14,518 bases of DNA from Candidatus Atribacteria bacterium 1244-E10-H5-B2. Its GTDB lineage: Bacteria; Atribacterota; JS1; SB-45; 34-128. The position numbers and the translations under genes were made by a program. Location of the stretch: positions 1 through 14,518 of the forward strand of contig NMQN01000114.1 in NCBI GenBank assembly GCA_003575245.1, read 5' to 3'. Below the pieces are notes generated by a model. The model was given only the letters and a program-made list of their open reading frames with translations. It had not been told where the DNA came from and did not search any database. Shown here in pieces: positions 1-8,843 of this stretch. Position 1 is the first letter of the stretch. Every line of letters starts with the position of its first letter.

Positions 1-114
1 CAATGAATCTATCCCTCCGCTTACTCCGGCTACTACCTTATCTTCTCTGACCTTTTCTTTAATATCTTTTATAGATTGTTGGATAAAAGATTCCAGATCT
101 TTTACACTCCCCAC
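1..114 (-). CDS. guaA: PP-loop ATP pyrophosphatase, N-terminal part; probable GMP synthase ATPase subunit
   Basis: Only the first 38 codons are inside the window; the gene runs off the left edge. The start is a GTG at 114, chosen because an in-frame stop (TAG) lies six codons upstream and an AAGGGAG Shine-Dalgarno sits eight bases before it. The translation contains FIQQSIKDIKEKV followed by VAGVSGGIDS. SGGxDS is the phosphate-binding PP-loop of N-type ATP pyrophosphatases. The helix before it resembles the start of the GMP synthase ATPase domain (XMP + ATP + ammonia to GMP), and the position directly behind guaB supports that. No glutaminase domain precedes it, so this would be a stand-alone ATPase subunit needing a separate amidotransferase. 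NAD synthase (NadE) also has a PP-loop about 30 residues from its N-terminus and is the main alternative. Confidence 0.65.
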   Translation of the reverse strand, partial: MGSVKDLESFIQQSIKDIKEKVREDKVVAGVSGGIDSL

Positions 115-159
115 GGTTGATACTCCCTTCTATCTATTTACCATTACGAATCCATTGCT

Positions 160-1714
<1,555 letters not shown>

Positions 1715-1718
<4 letters not shown>

Positions 1719-2770
1719 TCTTTTTCTCCTACAGTAGTACTAAGCACACACCTCCCATCCTCTACCGTTAGCAGACCTCCTTCTATGGCTACAATCACGT
1801 TTTGCAATCCGTAGAAGAAAGCATAACCCCCAACAGCACTTGCCGTTTGGCCAAACTGTTGGATTTGTACAGAGGCCTCTGCCCTCGCCAAATCTGATGG
1901 GTATCTAAGTACCGCTGTCGGGATACCAGCCTGTTTAAAAGTCCAGACTACGGCCGCCGTTTCCATGTCTAATCCACCAACTTCGTGGACTTGTCCGTCA
2001 TAATCGCCCCACACCGCGTTAACATCAATTGTGTCTGGATCCATCCTGTATAGTTCAGCCCAGGAAGCGTTCAATTCATCATTGGCGACGAAATAATTGC
2101 TCGCTACTTGGACGACACCCTTATACAAACTTGGTTGGTAGGGCAGTCCACCCTCCGCCCACAGCTCCTGAAATCCAGGATCCGCTATGGCATCATCGAA
2201 TCCTTCGGCGAGGAGCTCCGTCAGTACAGGGTCTGTTGTGATCCAAATGGGCTCGTGATCTCCATCAAAGAAGGTGCCTGTTTTCGGACCCCAAGTACCC
2301 ATTCCAAATGGAGAGAACCCTTCCGGCCCGTATAGCCCTTGGGCAGAAAAAGCAACCGCGTATGCAGAATATATATCCATAATCTTGCTTCCTCCCCAGA
2401 CCGCACCACAGATACCACCGTGGGTAACCAAATCCGGACGGAGTTCCTTAGTTAGTGTATATAGTATCAGGGCGGGACTAAGGGTTGCATTTTGCATACT
2501 GATATGCGTTATACTCCCCACTAATCTAGTCTTAGGACCGGTTTCCCAGACGTAGTAAACCCTACCCAGTTCGCCCTCTATTACCATTGGTCCTCCGTAC
2601 ATTGTGGTCATTAGCTCCTTGAGTTGCTCCAGCTCTCCTCCAAATGCTGCGGTATGGTGTATTACTATTTTATCTTGCTCGGATATCCCATCGGTAGATC
2701 CTACAACAACAAACATACTAGTTAACAGCACTAATAAAAATATTATAGCTAGTACTTTTAACTTTTTCAT
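1715..2770 (-). CDS. Exported nucleoside phosphorylase/nucleosidase-like protein
   Basis: This is a 351-residue protein of the PNP/UDP/MTA-nucleosidase fold. An N-terminal signal peptide (charged MKKLK, hydrophobic core 6-23, likely cleavage near VVVGS) has no lipobox cysteine, so the protein is probably secreted or periplasmic. Family landmarks are RPDLVTHGGICGAV at 111-124 (the glycine-rich base/ribose-binding strand), GGLDMETAAV at 265-274 (the M-E ribose-binding motif) and LRYPSDLA at 288-295, whose aspartate 293 matches the purine-protonating aspartate of nucleosidases. It would split extracellular nucleosides. Sitting before guaB, it could feed purine salvage. AAGGAGA lies seven bases before the ATG. 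Its G+C is about half in sampled lines (52% in 1921-1980) against about a quarter in larA, suggesting transfer. Substrate and whether phosphate or water attacks are unknown. Confidence 0.75.
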
Positions 2771-2859
2771 AATTTTTTCTCCTTTTTATTTTTTTTAATA
2801 AAATTGAAACGCAAGTTAAAAATCATTTCTCTATTACTTCTCTAATATCTATTTATTTA

Positions 2860-2958
2860 ATCACTCTCCTTTATCTCAAACTTAGCATCTTCTCCATACT
2901 TCTCTTCAAATTCTCCCCATATATTTTTCCACTTTTCGCCCTGCCCCCTGGTAGAAAC
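2860..2958 (-). pseudogene. Coding-like 33-codon tail without a start
   Basis: Between the DUF5655-like gene and the nucleoside-phosphorylase-like gene one frame reads EKWKNIWGEFEEKYGEDAK then FEIKESD and a TAA at 2857-2859. The composition (alternating acidic, lysine and aromatic residues) is protein-like rather than random. There is no start codon in frame; an in-frame TAA lies directly upstream at the junction with the GC-rich island. It looks like the C-terminus of a lost gene. I do not recognise the family. Confidence 0.3.
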
Positions 2959-3030
2959 TTACTAGGAGACCGGAGAGCAAGGAACGGCAACCCGGAGAAC
3001 TCTGGAGGAATAAGCCGGACCGCCGGATTT
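2942..3030. other. GC-rich non-coding island, candidate dispersed repeat or structured RNA
   Basis: About 90 bases are near 58% G+C (34 of 60 bases in 2941-3000) between AT-rich flanks. The island begins just after the stop of the gene ending at 3038. It contains the direct repeat CCGGAGA(G/A)C at 2970-2978 and 2992-3000, and CCGG-ACCG-CCGG near its right end. I found no long stem. Two minus-strand frames stay open across it but have no start or Shine-Dalgarno, so I do not call a gene. With the coding debris beside it, an inserted repeat is a reasonable reading. Confidence 0.4.
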
Positions 3031-3037
3031 CGATTCT

Positions 3038-3694
3038 CTACTTTAAAATAGTCTCCTGTAATATTTTGTTTAGCATCTCTTTTTGGCTTTTGTGGATCCT
3101 TAGATTAATGCTCACGTATCCGTTATCATCTACCGATATATTTAACGATGAGGGACTAAATGTCTCCAGCGGTTTTATAGGCTCTAACTTCTTTTTCTTA
3201 ACTGGCTCTAATCTCCTCGCTCCGGTCATCCCTGAAAAAGACTTTTCTATCAAAGAAGAAATTATCGCAAAAAAGGCTTCCTCGTTCTGTAAATATTCTT
3301 CATTTAATAAAATCTCGATAGTCGATATCCCTCTCACTTTATCGCTATAGTCTCGAATGAAGGCCGGGGGATTCTCCAGTTCTGCGTATTTTAGTTTTAG
3401 ATAGAGCTTTAGGTTATCCCTAAAAACAAATATTCGACAAAACATTATTCCCTTATAAGTCCAGCGAATATAAGTCTTTAGGCAAGTTCTTTCGACCCCT
3501 TTTTTGATACCATTTAAGCAATAATCATCAATTTTTTTATACAAGTCCAAAAGCCAATCTGGCTTGTCTTTAAAATAATATTGTTCATCAAATTCCACTT
3601 TTTCCAGTCTCCTTTCGTTAATTTTATTCTTTCTCTCATCGAGGTCCCTCCCAGGTGGAGAGAAAATATTAGAAAAATCGTCCTCTTTCTTCAT
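3038..3694 (-). CDS. DUF5655-like protein of unknown function
   Basis: The protein has 218 residues, is cytoplasmic (no signal peptide or membrane segment) and highly charged. Residues 1-45 are a polar, lysine/glutamate-rich lead. Residues about 48-152 resemble DUF5655 (a small domain often annotated 'predicted transport protein'): FVFRDNLKLYLKLKYAELENP, then RDYSDKVRG, STIEILL and a closing helix AFFAIISSLIEKSF. A linker at 162-178 carries LEP(V/I)K twice, and a C-terminal piece (184-218) has two beta-like strands and a basic helix. The ATG at 3694 has AAGGAGA eight bases upstream. It stands alone: about 390 bp separate it from larA upstream and about 270 bp from the next gene. DUF5655 has no established activity, so none is assigned; similarity is by pattern recognition only. 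Confidence 0.6.
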   Translation of the reverse strand: MKKEDDFSNIFSPPGRDLDERKNKINERRLEKVEFDEQYYFKDKPDWLLDLYKKIDDYCLNGIKKGVERTCLKTYIRWTYKGIMFCRIFVFRDNLKLYLKLKYAELENPPAFIRDYSDKVRGISTIEILLNEEYLQNEEAFFAIISSLIEKSFSGMTGARRLEPVKKKKLEPIKPLETFSPSSLNISVDDNGYVSINLRIHKSQKEMLNKILQETILK

Positions 3695-3703
3695 TAGACT
3701 AAT

Positions 3704-3748
3704 CTCCTTTTGGAGGGGTAGGTTTTTAATCAGATTTTACCTGCCCCT
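3704..3748 (-). promoter_or_regulatory. Leader with two competing hairpins over the ribosome-binding site
   Basis: On the minus strand the bases just before the gene starting at 3694 can form a 10-bp stem (3739-3748 with 3714-3723, one G-U pair, 15-base loop). Alternatively a small hairpin CTCC-AAAA-GGAG (3704-3715) directly pairs the Shine-Dalgarno. The two structures share bases 3714-3715 and so compete. This arrangement could control translation start, but there is no recognised riboswitch class here. Confidence 0.4.
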
Positions 3749-4081
3749 TACCGTAGCTCAATTAGCACTCTTTAATTTTGAGAGACTGATAGGAAAAATT
3801 TTGATATAGGCAACCACCACCTTTTAAACAGCCCCACTCCCCCCTATAGACAAAAGTAACCGAGTACTCTTAAAAACCAAATGCCTCTCCTATGCAAGAG
3901 GAATGAAATTGAACACTCGTTATTTAACAGAAGGCCCCATGTGTTAAATGAAAAAAGGGCCACCTAAAAGTTTTAAGTGCTTTTTAGATAGTCCTTCCTC
4001 TCTTCCTGCTTTAACCAACCTAGAATGATAGATTACAGCTCAACCACAAATCAAATTAATAATTACTCTAAATTGTGTTTT
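3749..4081. other. Intergenic region after larA, 333 bp
   Basis: I see no gene here. It contains several dyads: ATTTAACA/TGTTAAAT (3922-3929 with 3942-3949, 12-base spacer) and CCTCT/AGAGG (3884-3888 with 3897-3901). A weak stem at about 3964-3987 is followed on the minus strand by GGCCC and six T, which could act as an inefficient terminator for larA. No convincing promoter was found. Confidence 0.4.
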
Positions 4082-5314
4082 CTATCTACTAACTAATTGT
4101 ATCGGGCCAACTGGAAATAGATTTACATTTATTTCTTTATGGTTATAGTAATCATTCACCTTTTTTACTATATCATTCCATTGACTATATATTTCTATTT
4201 TTTCAGAAAAATATTCTCTTACATCATATTCATTTAAATCTGGAGTATAAATTATCACTCTCCGTTTATTTAATAAATCTTTTAAAAAATTACTCCAATC
4301 ATAATACATCGGCATACCCTTTTGGTATAAATTATGAACTCCTGCTCCTTCCGAACACGCAGAAATAATTATAATTATGCCATCTTCTCTAATAAATCGT
4401 TCATTCGTTGAAAAGTAAATATTTAAAGATTTTAATAATTGTGTCAATTCTGTATCTTCAGGATAATTATTAAAAATTGCAACATCTGATGTAAATGGCA
4501 AACGAGTATCTAATACTTTACAAGCAAATTTTACTCCTTCTCTATGTGCTTGTATTGGATGGCCAGAAAAAATTCCCGCAATTTCATATCTAGAATTGGG
4601 AACTATATTCACAATAAAATCCAAACCCACCTTCATGGCAATTTCTTCAATATCTTTTCTGCATCTATTATTATTGGTAGATAAAATATCTTTTAACGAA
4701 TGCTCAGGTTTAATTTTATGATTTGCTATAATCGTTTTGATACCTGCACAACCAGGTACTACTATCTTACAACCTCCTGAAAAACAGGTATTATAATGAG
4801 GTAAAATTGAGCCTATTGCTATTTTAAAATCAGCATTCATTAAAAATTTATTAATATATATGGGTGTTTCGCTACTCGATTTACCTATAAATAAAAGATT
4901 ATCATAAGGATTATGATTTAAAATTTTATAACGAGTTATATTTTTTTTACCTATTTTTTTTATTAAATCAATTCTATTCAGTGGTCTATGAGCCCCAGTG
5001 GCAACTAATATTGAAACATACTCATCACTAATATTTGCTTGATTTAATTCTTCCAATATATGTGGTAAGATTAATCTTGTAGGTGTTCTCCTGGTTAGAT
5101 CATCGATTAATATCAATATCTTTTTCTTGTTTTTAGCGATATTACTTATTTTATCCATTCCAATTGGGTTCTTAAAGGAATTAGTTATATCTTTTTTATT
5201 TAATTTTTCACTATCTTGAATATTACAAATACTTATATTCCAATTATTTGTGATAGGTAATTTTTTTACTGTATCCCCATACCAGCTAGCCCATGGTATT
5301 TTTATTTCTTCCAT
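4082..5314 (-). CDS. larA: LarA-family nickel-pincer racemase/epimerase (DUF2088)
   Basis: LarA-family enzymes interconvert alpha-hydroxyacid stereoisomers (lactate, and in homologues malate, phenyllactate or gluconate) by hydride transfer through a nickel-pincer nucleotide on a lysine. The length (410) is close to family size. Key parts are intact: DDLTRRTP at 71-78, ATGAHRP with His109, the loop LPHYNTCFSGGCKIVVPG with His173 and Lys183, and ANHK with His199. These match, one residue off, His108, His174, Lys184 and His200 of Lactobacillus LarA (catalytic bases, cofactor lysine and nickel ligand). GGAGGT precedes the ATG. Cofactor genes larB, larC and larE are not in the window. It closes a sugar-catabolic cluster, so a sugar acid or the lactate released from a sugar is more likely than free lactate alone. 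Substrate is inferred, family membership is firm. Confidence 0.88.
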   Translation of the reverse strand: MEEIKIPWASWYGDTVKKLPITNNWNISICNIQDSEKLNKKDITNSFKNPIGMDKISNIAKNKKKILILIDDLTRRTPTRLILPHILEELNQANISDEYVSILVATGAHRPLNRIDLIKKIGKKNITRYKILNHNPYDNLLFIGKSSSETPIYINKFLMNADFKIAIGSILPHYNTCFSGGCKIVVPGCAGIKTIIANHKIKPEHSLKDILSTNNNRCRKDIEEIAMKVGLDFIVNIVPNSRYEIAGIFSGHPIQAHREGVKFACKVLDTRLPFTSDVAIFNNYPEDTELTQLLKSLNIYFSTNERFIREDGIIIIISACSEGAGVHNLYQKGMPMYYDWSNFLKDLLNKRRVIIYTPDLNEYDVREYFSEKIEIYSQWNDIVKKVNDYYNHKEINVNLFPVGPIQLVSR

Positions 5315-5452
5315 TCAATTTTAACCTCCATAATTATTAATCTACAAAAAAATAGTTATGGGAAAAACTAGAAAAATAATTCAAAAAAAGGGCTATGAAC
5401 TAGGATGTTTCTAAAACCTAATAACTTATTTTTCAAAGAGTAGGGAAAACTA

Positions 5453-5466
5453 ATTTTTCGAAAAAT
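5453..5466. promoter_or_regulatory. 14-bp perfect palindrome upstream of larA
   Basis: ATTTTTCGAAAAAT is fully self-complementary and lies 139 bp before the larA start. It could be an operator, but AT-rich palindromes of this size also arise by chance in such sequence. The rest of the 5315-5662 gap is AT-rich with no ORF and no convincing -35/-10 pair. Confidence 0.25.
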
Positions 5467-5608
5467 ATGCTAACTTAACATCTGTAATTTTTATCTTAAA
5501 ATAATAACTGTGGCTATGCTATAAAAAATACTTACTCCATATCAACATTTTTGGAAAAAAAAGATATTTATTTATTACGTACATTGAATCTATACTAAAA
5601 TTTTTTTA

Positions 5609-5638
5609 AGTAAACAGGCTTAATAAGTTAACAAGCCT
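5609..5638 (-). terminator. Weak intrinsic terminator after the Gfo/Idh gene
   Basis: About 25 bases after the stop at 5663 the minus strand forms AGGCTT (5633-5638) with AAGCCT (5616-5621) around an 11-base loop, followed by GTTTACTT. The stem is short and the T stretch interrupted, so termination is probably partial, allowing some read-through to larA. Confidence 0.4.
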
Positions 5639-5662
5639 TTTAAATGGGTTATATTTCTTCAC

Positions 5663-6733
5663 TTACAAATAAACTACTTTTCCAGATTTAATGCTTTCAT
5701 GAACAGCCAAAGCTATTTTAGTAGATTGTAATCCATCTTTTGCACTAGGATATCTCCAAATTTGAAAATCACTGATTAATCCCCCTTTCTTAAGATGTCT
5801 TACAGCCTCTATAAAATGTCTTAATCCATCTACCGAGTATCCACCATGGATTGTATTGCCCAACTGGTCTAATCCCTCTGAGTAAAATACATTATTTGGT
5901 ATAATTAACCCCTGATCTGATAAGCAAACTTCAACTCCCCTGTTTTGTGTATCATTTTCCCAAATACCCTCAGTTCCGATGATCCTAAGGCCTTGGTTAA
6001 CTAATGATGGAAAATCTTTTGGCAATATCATTGAGTTGGAAAAAAAGATATTAACATTGTTACCATAAATTACTGATGCTTGTATATAATCATAAATATC
6101 AATACCAAGATTCATAAGCTTACTCTTTCGCCCAGTTGCATAAACTGATTTTACCTCACTTTGAAGAAACCATCGAAATAAATCATAAAAATGAACTCCT
6201 AAAAAAAATGCTGGAGATGTTTTGGATGTCCAACTAAACCATTCAGTTGGCACATCAATCCGATCTTCAATCCATGCATAACCATAACAAATTTCTCCCA
6301 TTCGGCCCTGTCTAATCAGTTTTTCTAGTAGAATATGATCTGGATCGTACCGTTTGTGAAAATCCACTTGAACAAAGATATTCCTTTTTTGGGAGTGTTC
6401 AATAATTTCTTCGCAGCCCTCAATGGATATATCTAGTGGTTTTTCAACTAAAATATGTAACCCACTATCGATAGCTTCTAAAGCTATTTTACGATGTAAA
6501 AAATCAGGAGTAGCAATACTTAAAGCATCCAATTTTTCTCTATTTAGCATTTCATGATAGTCTTTGTATATCTTAATATTAAAAGTAATTTTGTTTTTTT
6601 CCAATATTTCTTCTTTCAAATCCGCCAGGGCGACAAGTTTTACTTTTTCTTCTTTTTCTATCTGTTTTAGTGCTTTTAAATGGTAGGAACCATAGATACC
6701 TCCACCAACCACTGCAACTCTAATTTGTTCCAT
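5663..6733 (-). CDS. Gfo/Idh/MocA-family NAD(P)-dependent oxidoreductase
   Basis: These enzymes oxidise or reduce a hydroxyl of sugars, inositols or sugar acids with NAD(P). Counting from the upstream GTG, an N-terminal Rossmann fold carries VAVVGGGIYGSYH (7-19) and ends with VEKPL (97-101), whose lysine is the family catalytic lysine. The C-terminal alpha/beta domain starts near 120 with VQVDFHKRYDP and includes LGVHFYDLFRW (179-189), providing the active-site histidine and aspartate. The start is the ATG at 6733; a GTG immediately upstream at 6736 is equally reachable from the AAGGAGG. No signal peptide. It lies between the SIS pair and larA with its own candidate promoter, so it probably acts on a product of the same pathway. 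The exact substrate cannot be told; about 356 residues is typical. Confidence 0.88.
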   Translation of the reverse strand: MEQIRVAVVGGGIYGSYHLKALKQIEKEEKVKLVALADLKEEILEKNKITFNIKIYKDYHEMLNREKLDALSIATPDFLHRKIALEAIDSGLHILVEKPLDISIEGCEEIIEHSQKRNIFVQVDFHKRYDPDHILLEKLIRQGRMGEICYGYAWIEDRIDVPTEWFSWTSKTSPAFFLGVHFYDLFRWFLQSEVKSVYATGRKSKLMNLGIDIYDYIQASVIYGNNVNIFFSNSMILPKDFPSLVNQGLRIIGTEGIWENDTQNRGVEVCLSDQGLIIPNNVFYSEGLDQLGNTIHGGYSVDGLRHFIEAVRHLKKGGLISDFQIWRYPSAKDGLQSTKIALAVHESIKSGKVVYL

Positions 6734-6836
6734 CACTGAGAACCTCCTTTTTAAAAAATATTTATTTATTACTTTTTTTCAAAATGATCTTTAATCATAA
6801 GAATTTATTAATTAGAATTTATGAATAAAGATAATA

Positions 6837-6917
6837 CTTCATGAGAGGATATTGTCTCAATATATTTTGGTTTTTATATGGTTTAAAATTATATAATAAA
6901 TATAACCTCTCATGAAG
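6837..6917. repeat. 12-bp inverted repeat enclosing a promoter, upstream of the Gfo/Idh gene
   Basis: CTTCATGAGAGG at 6837-6848 is repeated exactly in inverted orientation at 6906-6917 with a 57-bp spacer. Next to the left arm a second perfect dyad ATATTG-TCT-CAATAT occupies 6849-6863. The right arm overlaps the candidate -35 of the promoter at 6888-6916, and the left arm would lie downstream of the transcription start. Two operator copies for a looping repressor is one reading; a small MITE-like repeat is another. No target-site duplication is evident. Confidence 0.5.
6888..6916 (-). promoter_or_regulatory. Candidate sigma-70-type promoter for the Gfo/Idh gene
   Basis: On the minus strand a perfect TATAAT (6888-6893) lies 17 bp after TTCATG (6911-6916), which matches the -35 consensus poorly. 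It is about 155 bp before the start codon. A weak -35 overlapped by a dyad arm fits regulated expression. Confidence 0.4.
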
Positions 6918-6986
6918 ATGATTTTTTATTATTATTTTTTTATCATAGATTGATAAAACTATTCCATCATATAATTTTTATACTCT

Positions 6987-7742
6987 CTAAAACATTGGGT
7001 ACAAATGATGCACATAAGGTAAATACTTTTTAAGATAGTTTTTATTTGCTTCGTCGCCACCTTCAATATTAGCACTAGACCAAATTGGAGGATTAATACC
7101 CTTTTTAAGAAGAATTTCAGCAGCCTTAGCAAAAACTAAATTTATTGCAAAACAAATTGCATATGTGCTGCTAGCTCCAATTGTTTGTTTAAACCCCTCA
7201 AATTTAAGTACAGAATCACCAGGTGGTACATGCACATCAATGACAATATCCGCCAACTCATAAAGATTTTTATTGCTCGGATGCCTACTCGGGATATCAG
7301 CAGCAACACTATCAGAAAATTGACGAGATGTTATGGCGATAACCTGAACCTCCATTTTTTTAGCAACTAATGCAGTATCAATGGTGATATGGTTTATACC
7401 ATTAACATTTATTATGATAAGTACATCACCTGTGTGTACCCCATAATAGGGTAATATTGATTTAGCTAATCCTGTTGTTCGTTCAATATTTGGGTGACTA
7501 TCAATTAAAGAAATTCCAGCCGGAAATAAAGGATTAACATTTGCAAAACCACCAGCACGCCAAAATACTTCCATTACTCCCATTATTGAATGAGCACCAC
7601 TCCCGAATACATGAATCAAACGATCTTTTTCGACCATGGAAGCCACTAATTCAGCTGTTTTTTCTATTGATTGTTGTTCCTTTTTTACAATGTTCTCAAG
7701 AATATTTGTAATACTAACATAATATTGTTCCATAATATTCAT
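6987..7742 (-). CDS. SIS-domain protein, UPF0309 type (second of tandem pair)
   Basis: The protein has 251 residues and one SIS (sugar isomerase) fold, the phosphosugar-binding domain of aldose-ketose isomerases, MurQ etherases and sugar-responsive regulators. VFGSGAHS at 45-52 is the first phosphosugar loop; INVNGINHITID (111-122) is the second nucleotide-fold crossover; SRHPSNKNLYELAD (152-165) and NPPIWSSANIEGGDEANK (217-234) are typical of UPF0309 proteins as I remember them. No HTH domain is present, so it is not an RpiR-type regulator. AGGAGG lies ten bases before the ATG. Only 20 bp separate it from the preceding paralogue, so they are cotranscribed and may form a heteromer. A sugar-phosphate isomerase or related lyase role is inferred from fold and neighbours; the substrate is unknown. 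Confidence 0.85.
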   Translation of the reverse strand: MNIMEQYYVSITNILENIVKKEQQSIEKTAELVASMVEKDRLIHVFGSGAHSIMGVMEVFWRAGGFANVNPLFPAGISLIDSHPNIERTTGLAKSILPYYGVHTGDVLIIINVNGINHITIDTALVAKKMEVQVIAITSRQFSDSVAADIPSRHPSNKNLYELADIVIDVHVPPGDSVLKFEGFKQTIGASSTYAICFAINLVFAKAAEILLKKGINPPIWSSANIEGGDEANKNYLKKYLPYVHHLYPMF

Positions 7743-7762
7743 AAATACTAATCCTCCTATGA

Positions 7763-8539
7763 TTAAAATTTTTGAAAGAGCTCGTCTATCATTTTTGCAT
7801 TGTACTCTTCACCGCCAAGTATATGACCACTTCGAAAAATAGGTGGTTCTATACCTCGAGCAATACACTCCTCGGTTACAGCAATCACCAAAGTGCTTGC
7901 TATGAACATTTGTGCTACTCCAGATACCGGTGCTACTTTTTGTACACTTCCTGGCATCTCTATAGCTGCATCACCTGAGGGTTGCTTACAATCTATTACA
8001 ATATCTACAACTTCGTGAAGATTCTTCTTACTCGGATGCCTAGCATAAAAATCAACAGGAACAGCATTTGAAAAAGCGGGAGATGAAACTCCTATTACCG
8101 TAAGACCTTTCTTCTTTGCCCCAAGTGCTACTTCGATTGCGCAACAATTAATCCCATTGGGATTAGCAATAATCAATACGTCACCCTTGCCAACGGGGTA
8201 TTCTTTTAGAAGAGCTGTACCAAACCCAGGGGTTTCCTCACAGAAAAGTACTGTATAAATACTCTTTATATCTGTAATTGCAGGAGGAACCCATGCTCTT
8301 ATGGGAGCTAGTCCACCAGCTCGAAAAAACATTTCTAAGGTAAACAATTGAGAATGACTTCCAGGCCCAAAAACATTAATTAACCGTCCCTGGCTGATAG
8401 AATCTGTCATTACAACCGCGGCTTTCCTAATTGCCTCAGATTCTTCCACAACAATTTTTTGTATAATATTCCTTATAATATTACCATATTTGTTAAGATT
8501 CTCCATATTATCTCCCTCTGACATTTTATTATTATCCAT
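7763..8539 (-). CDS. SIS-domain protein, UPF0309 type (first of tandem pair)
   Basis: The protein has 258 residues and is paralogous to the next gene. Landmarks are VFGPGSHS (56-63, phosphosugar loop), FFRAGGLAP (71-79), IANPNGINCCAIEVAL (124-139), ARHPSKKNLHEVVD (166-179) and EPPIFRSGHILGGEEYN (231-247). Its copy of the phosphosugar loop has Pro in place of the paralogue's Ser, and a longer segment after the RAGG motif, so the two probably differ in substrate or division of labour. The ATG at 8539 has AGGAGG eight bases upstream. A second possible start (Met12) has its own GAGGGAG, leaving an ambiguous N-terminal tail. A candidate promoter and operator lie about 95-150 bp upstream. It follows the TRAP permease gene by 304 bp and probably heads its own transcript. 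Confidence 0.85.
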   Translation of the reverse strand: MDNNKMSEGDNMENLNKYGNIIRNIIQKIVVEESEAIRKAAVVMTDSISQGRLINVFGPGSHSQLFTLEMFFRAGGLAPIRAWVPPAITDIKSIYTVLFCEETPGFGTALLKEYPVGKGDVLIIANPNGINCCAIEVALGAKKKGLTVIGVSSPAFSNAVPVDFYARHPSKKNLHEVVDIVIDCKQPSGDAAIEMPGSVQKVAPVSGVAQMFIASTLVIAVTEECIARGIEPPIFRSGHILGGEEYNAKMIDELFQKF

Positions 8540-8634
8540 TATAATTACCTCCTCACAAATTATGTTTAATTTACTTACTTAATATATTTCTCTTTATCAG
8601 TTAATCTTATTTTTTTATAATTTTTAGAATTTTA

Positions 8635-8663
8635 TCTATAATATCAACACAAATTTTTATCAA
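8635..8663 (-). promoter_or_regulatory. Candidate promoter for the SIS gene pair
   Basis: TTGATA (8658-8663) and TATAGA (8635-8640) are spaced 17 bp apart on the minus strand, about 96 bp before the start at 8539. The segment 8634-8687 is similar to the region before dctP at the matching distance from the start codon, which strengthens the call. Confidence 0.5.
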
Positions 8664-8665
8664 GC

Positions 8666-8692
8666 ATAGTGAATTTTTACAAATTTCACTAT
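8666..8692. promoter_or_regulatory. Probable operator abutting the SIS-pair promoter
   Basis: ATAGTGAA (8666-8673) and TTCACTAT (8685-8692) form a perfect 8-bp inverted repeat around an 11-bp AT-rich spacer, two bases upstream of the -35. Part of it (GAAATTT...ATTC on the minus strand) recurs before dctP. The regulator is not identified; no full regulator gene is in the window. The rest of the gap at 8540-8843 is AT-rich with no gene. Confidence 0.5.
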
Positions 8693-8843
8693 TAATAAAC
8701 AAAATTCACATTATAGAGTCTACATTTTGCATCACAACCTTCTAAAGAAGTTTTTATTTTTCTTCGATAAAAAATCAAATTTCTCAAACTACTCGAATAT
8801 TATGCTTTTTTTTAAAACAAGTATAGTATTTCACTCAAAAGAA

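Noticed and set aside
2029..2555. Several overlapping plus- and minus-strand open frames inside the nucleoside-phosphorylase-like gene
   Set aside because: They are shadows caused by the higher G+C of that gene; none has family motifs or a proper ribosome site.
3749..3790. tRNA-like stretch with CGTAGCTCAATTAG
   Set aside because: It resembles a tRNA D-arm, but there is no partner GAGC, no anticodon stem and no GGTTCGA-type T arm in the following bases.
6987..8539. SIS genes as RpiR-type transcription regulators
   Set aside because: Both proteins lack an N-terminal helix-turn-helix domain; they start almost directly with the SIS fold.
6987..8539. Direct annotation of the SIS genes as murQ
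   Set aside because: The MurQ signature loop is not present and both proteins are shorter than MurQ; only the fold is shared.
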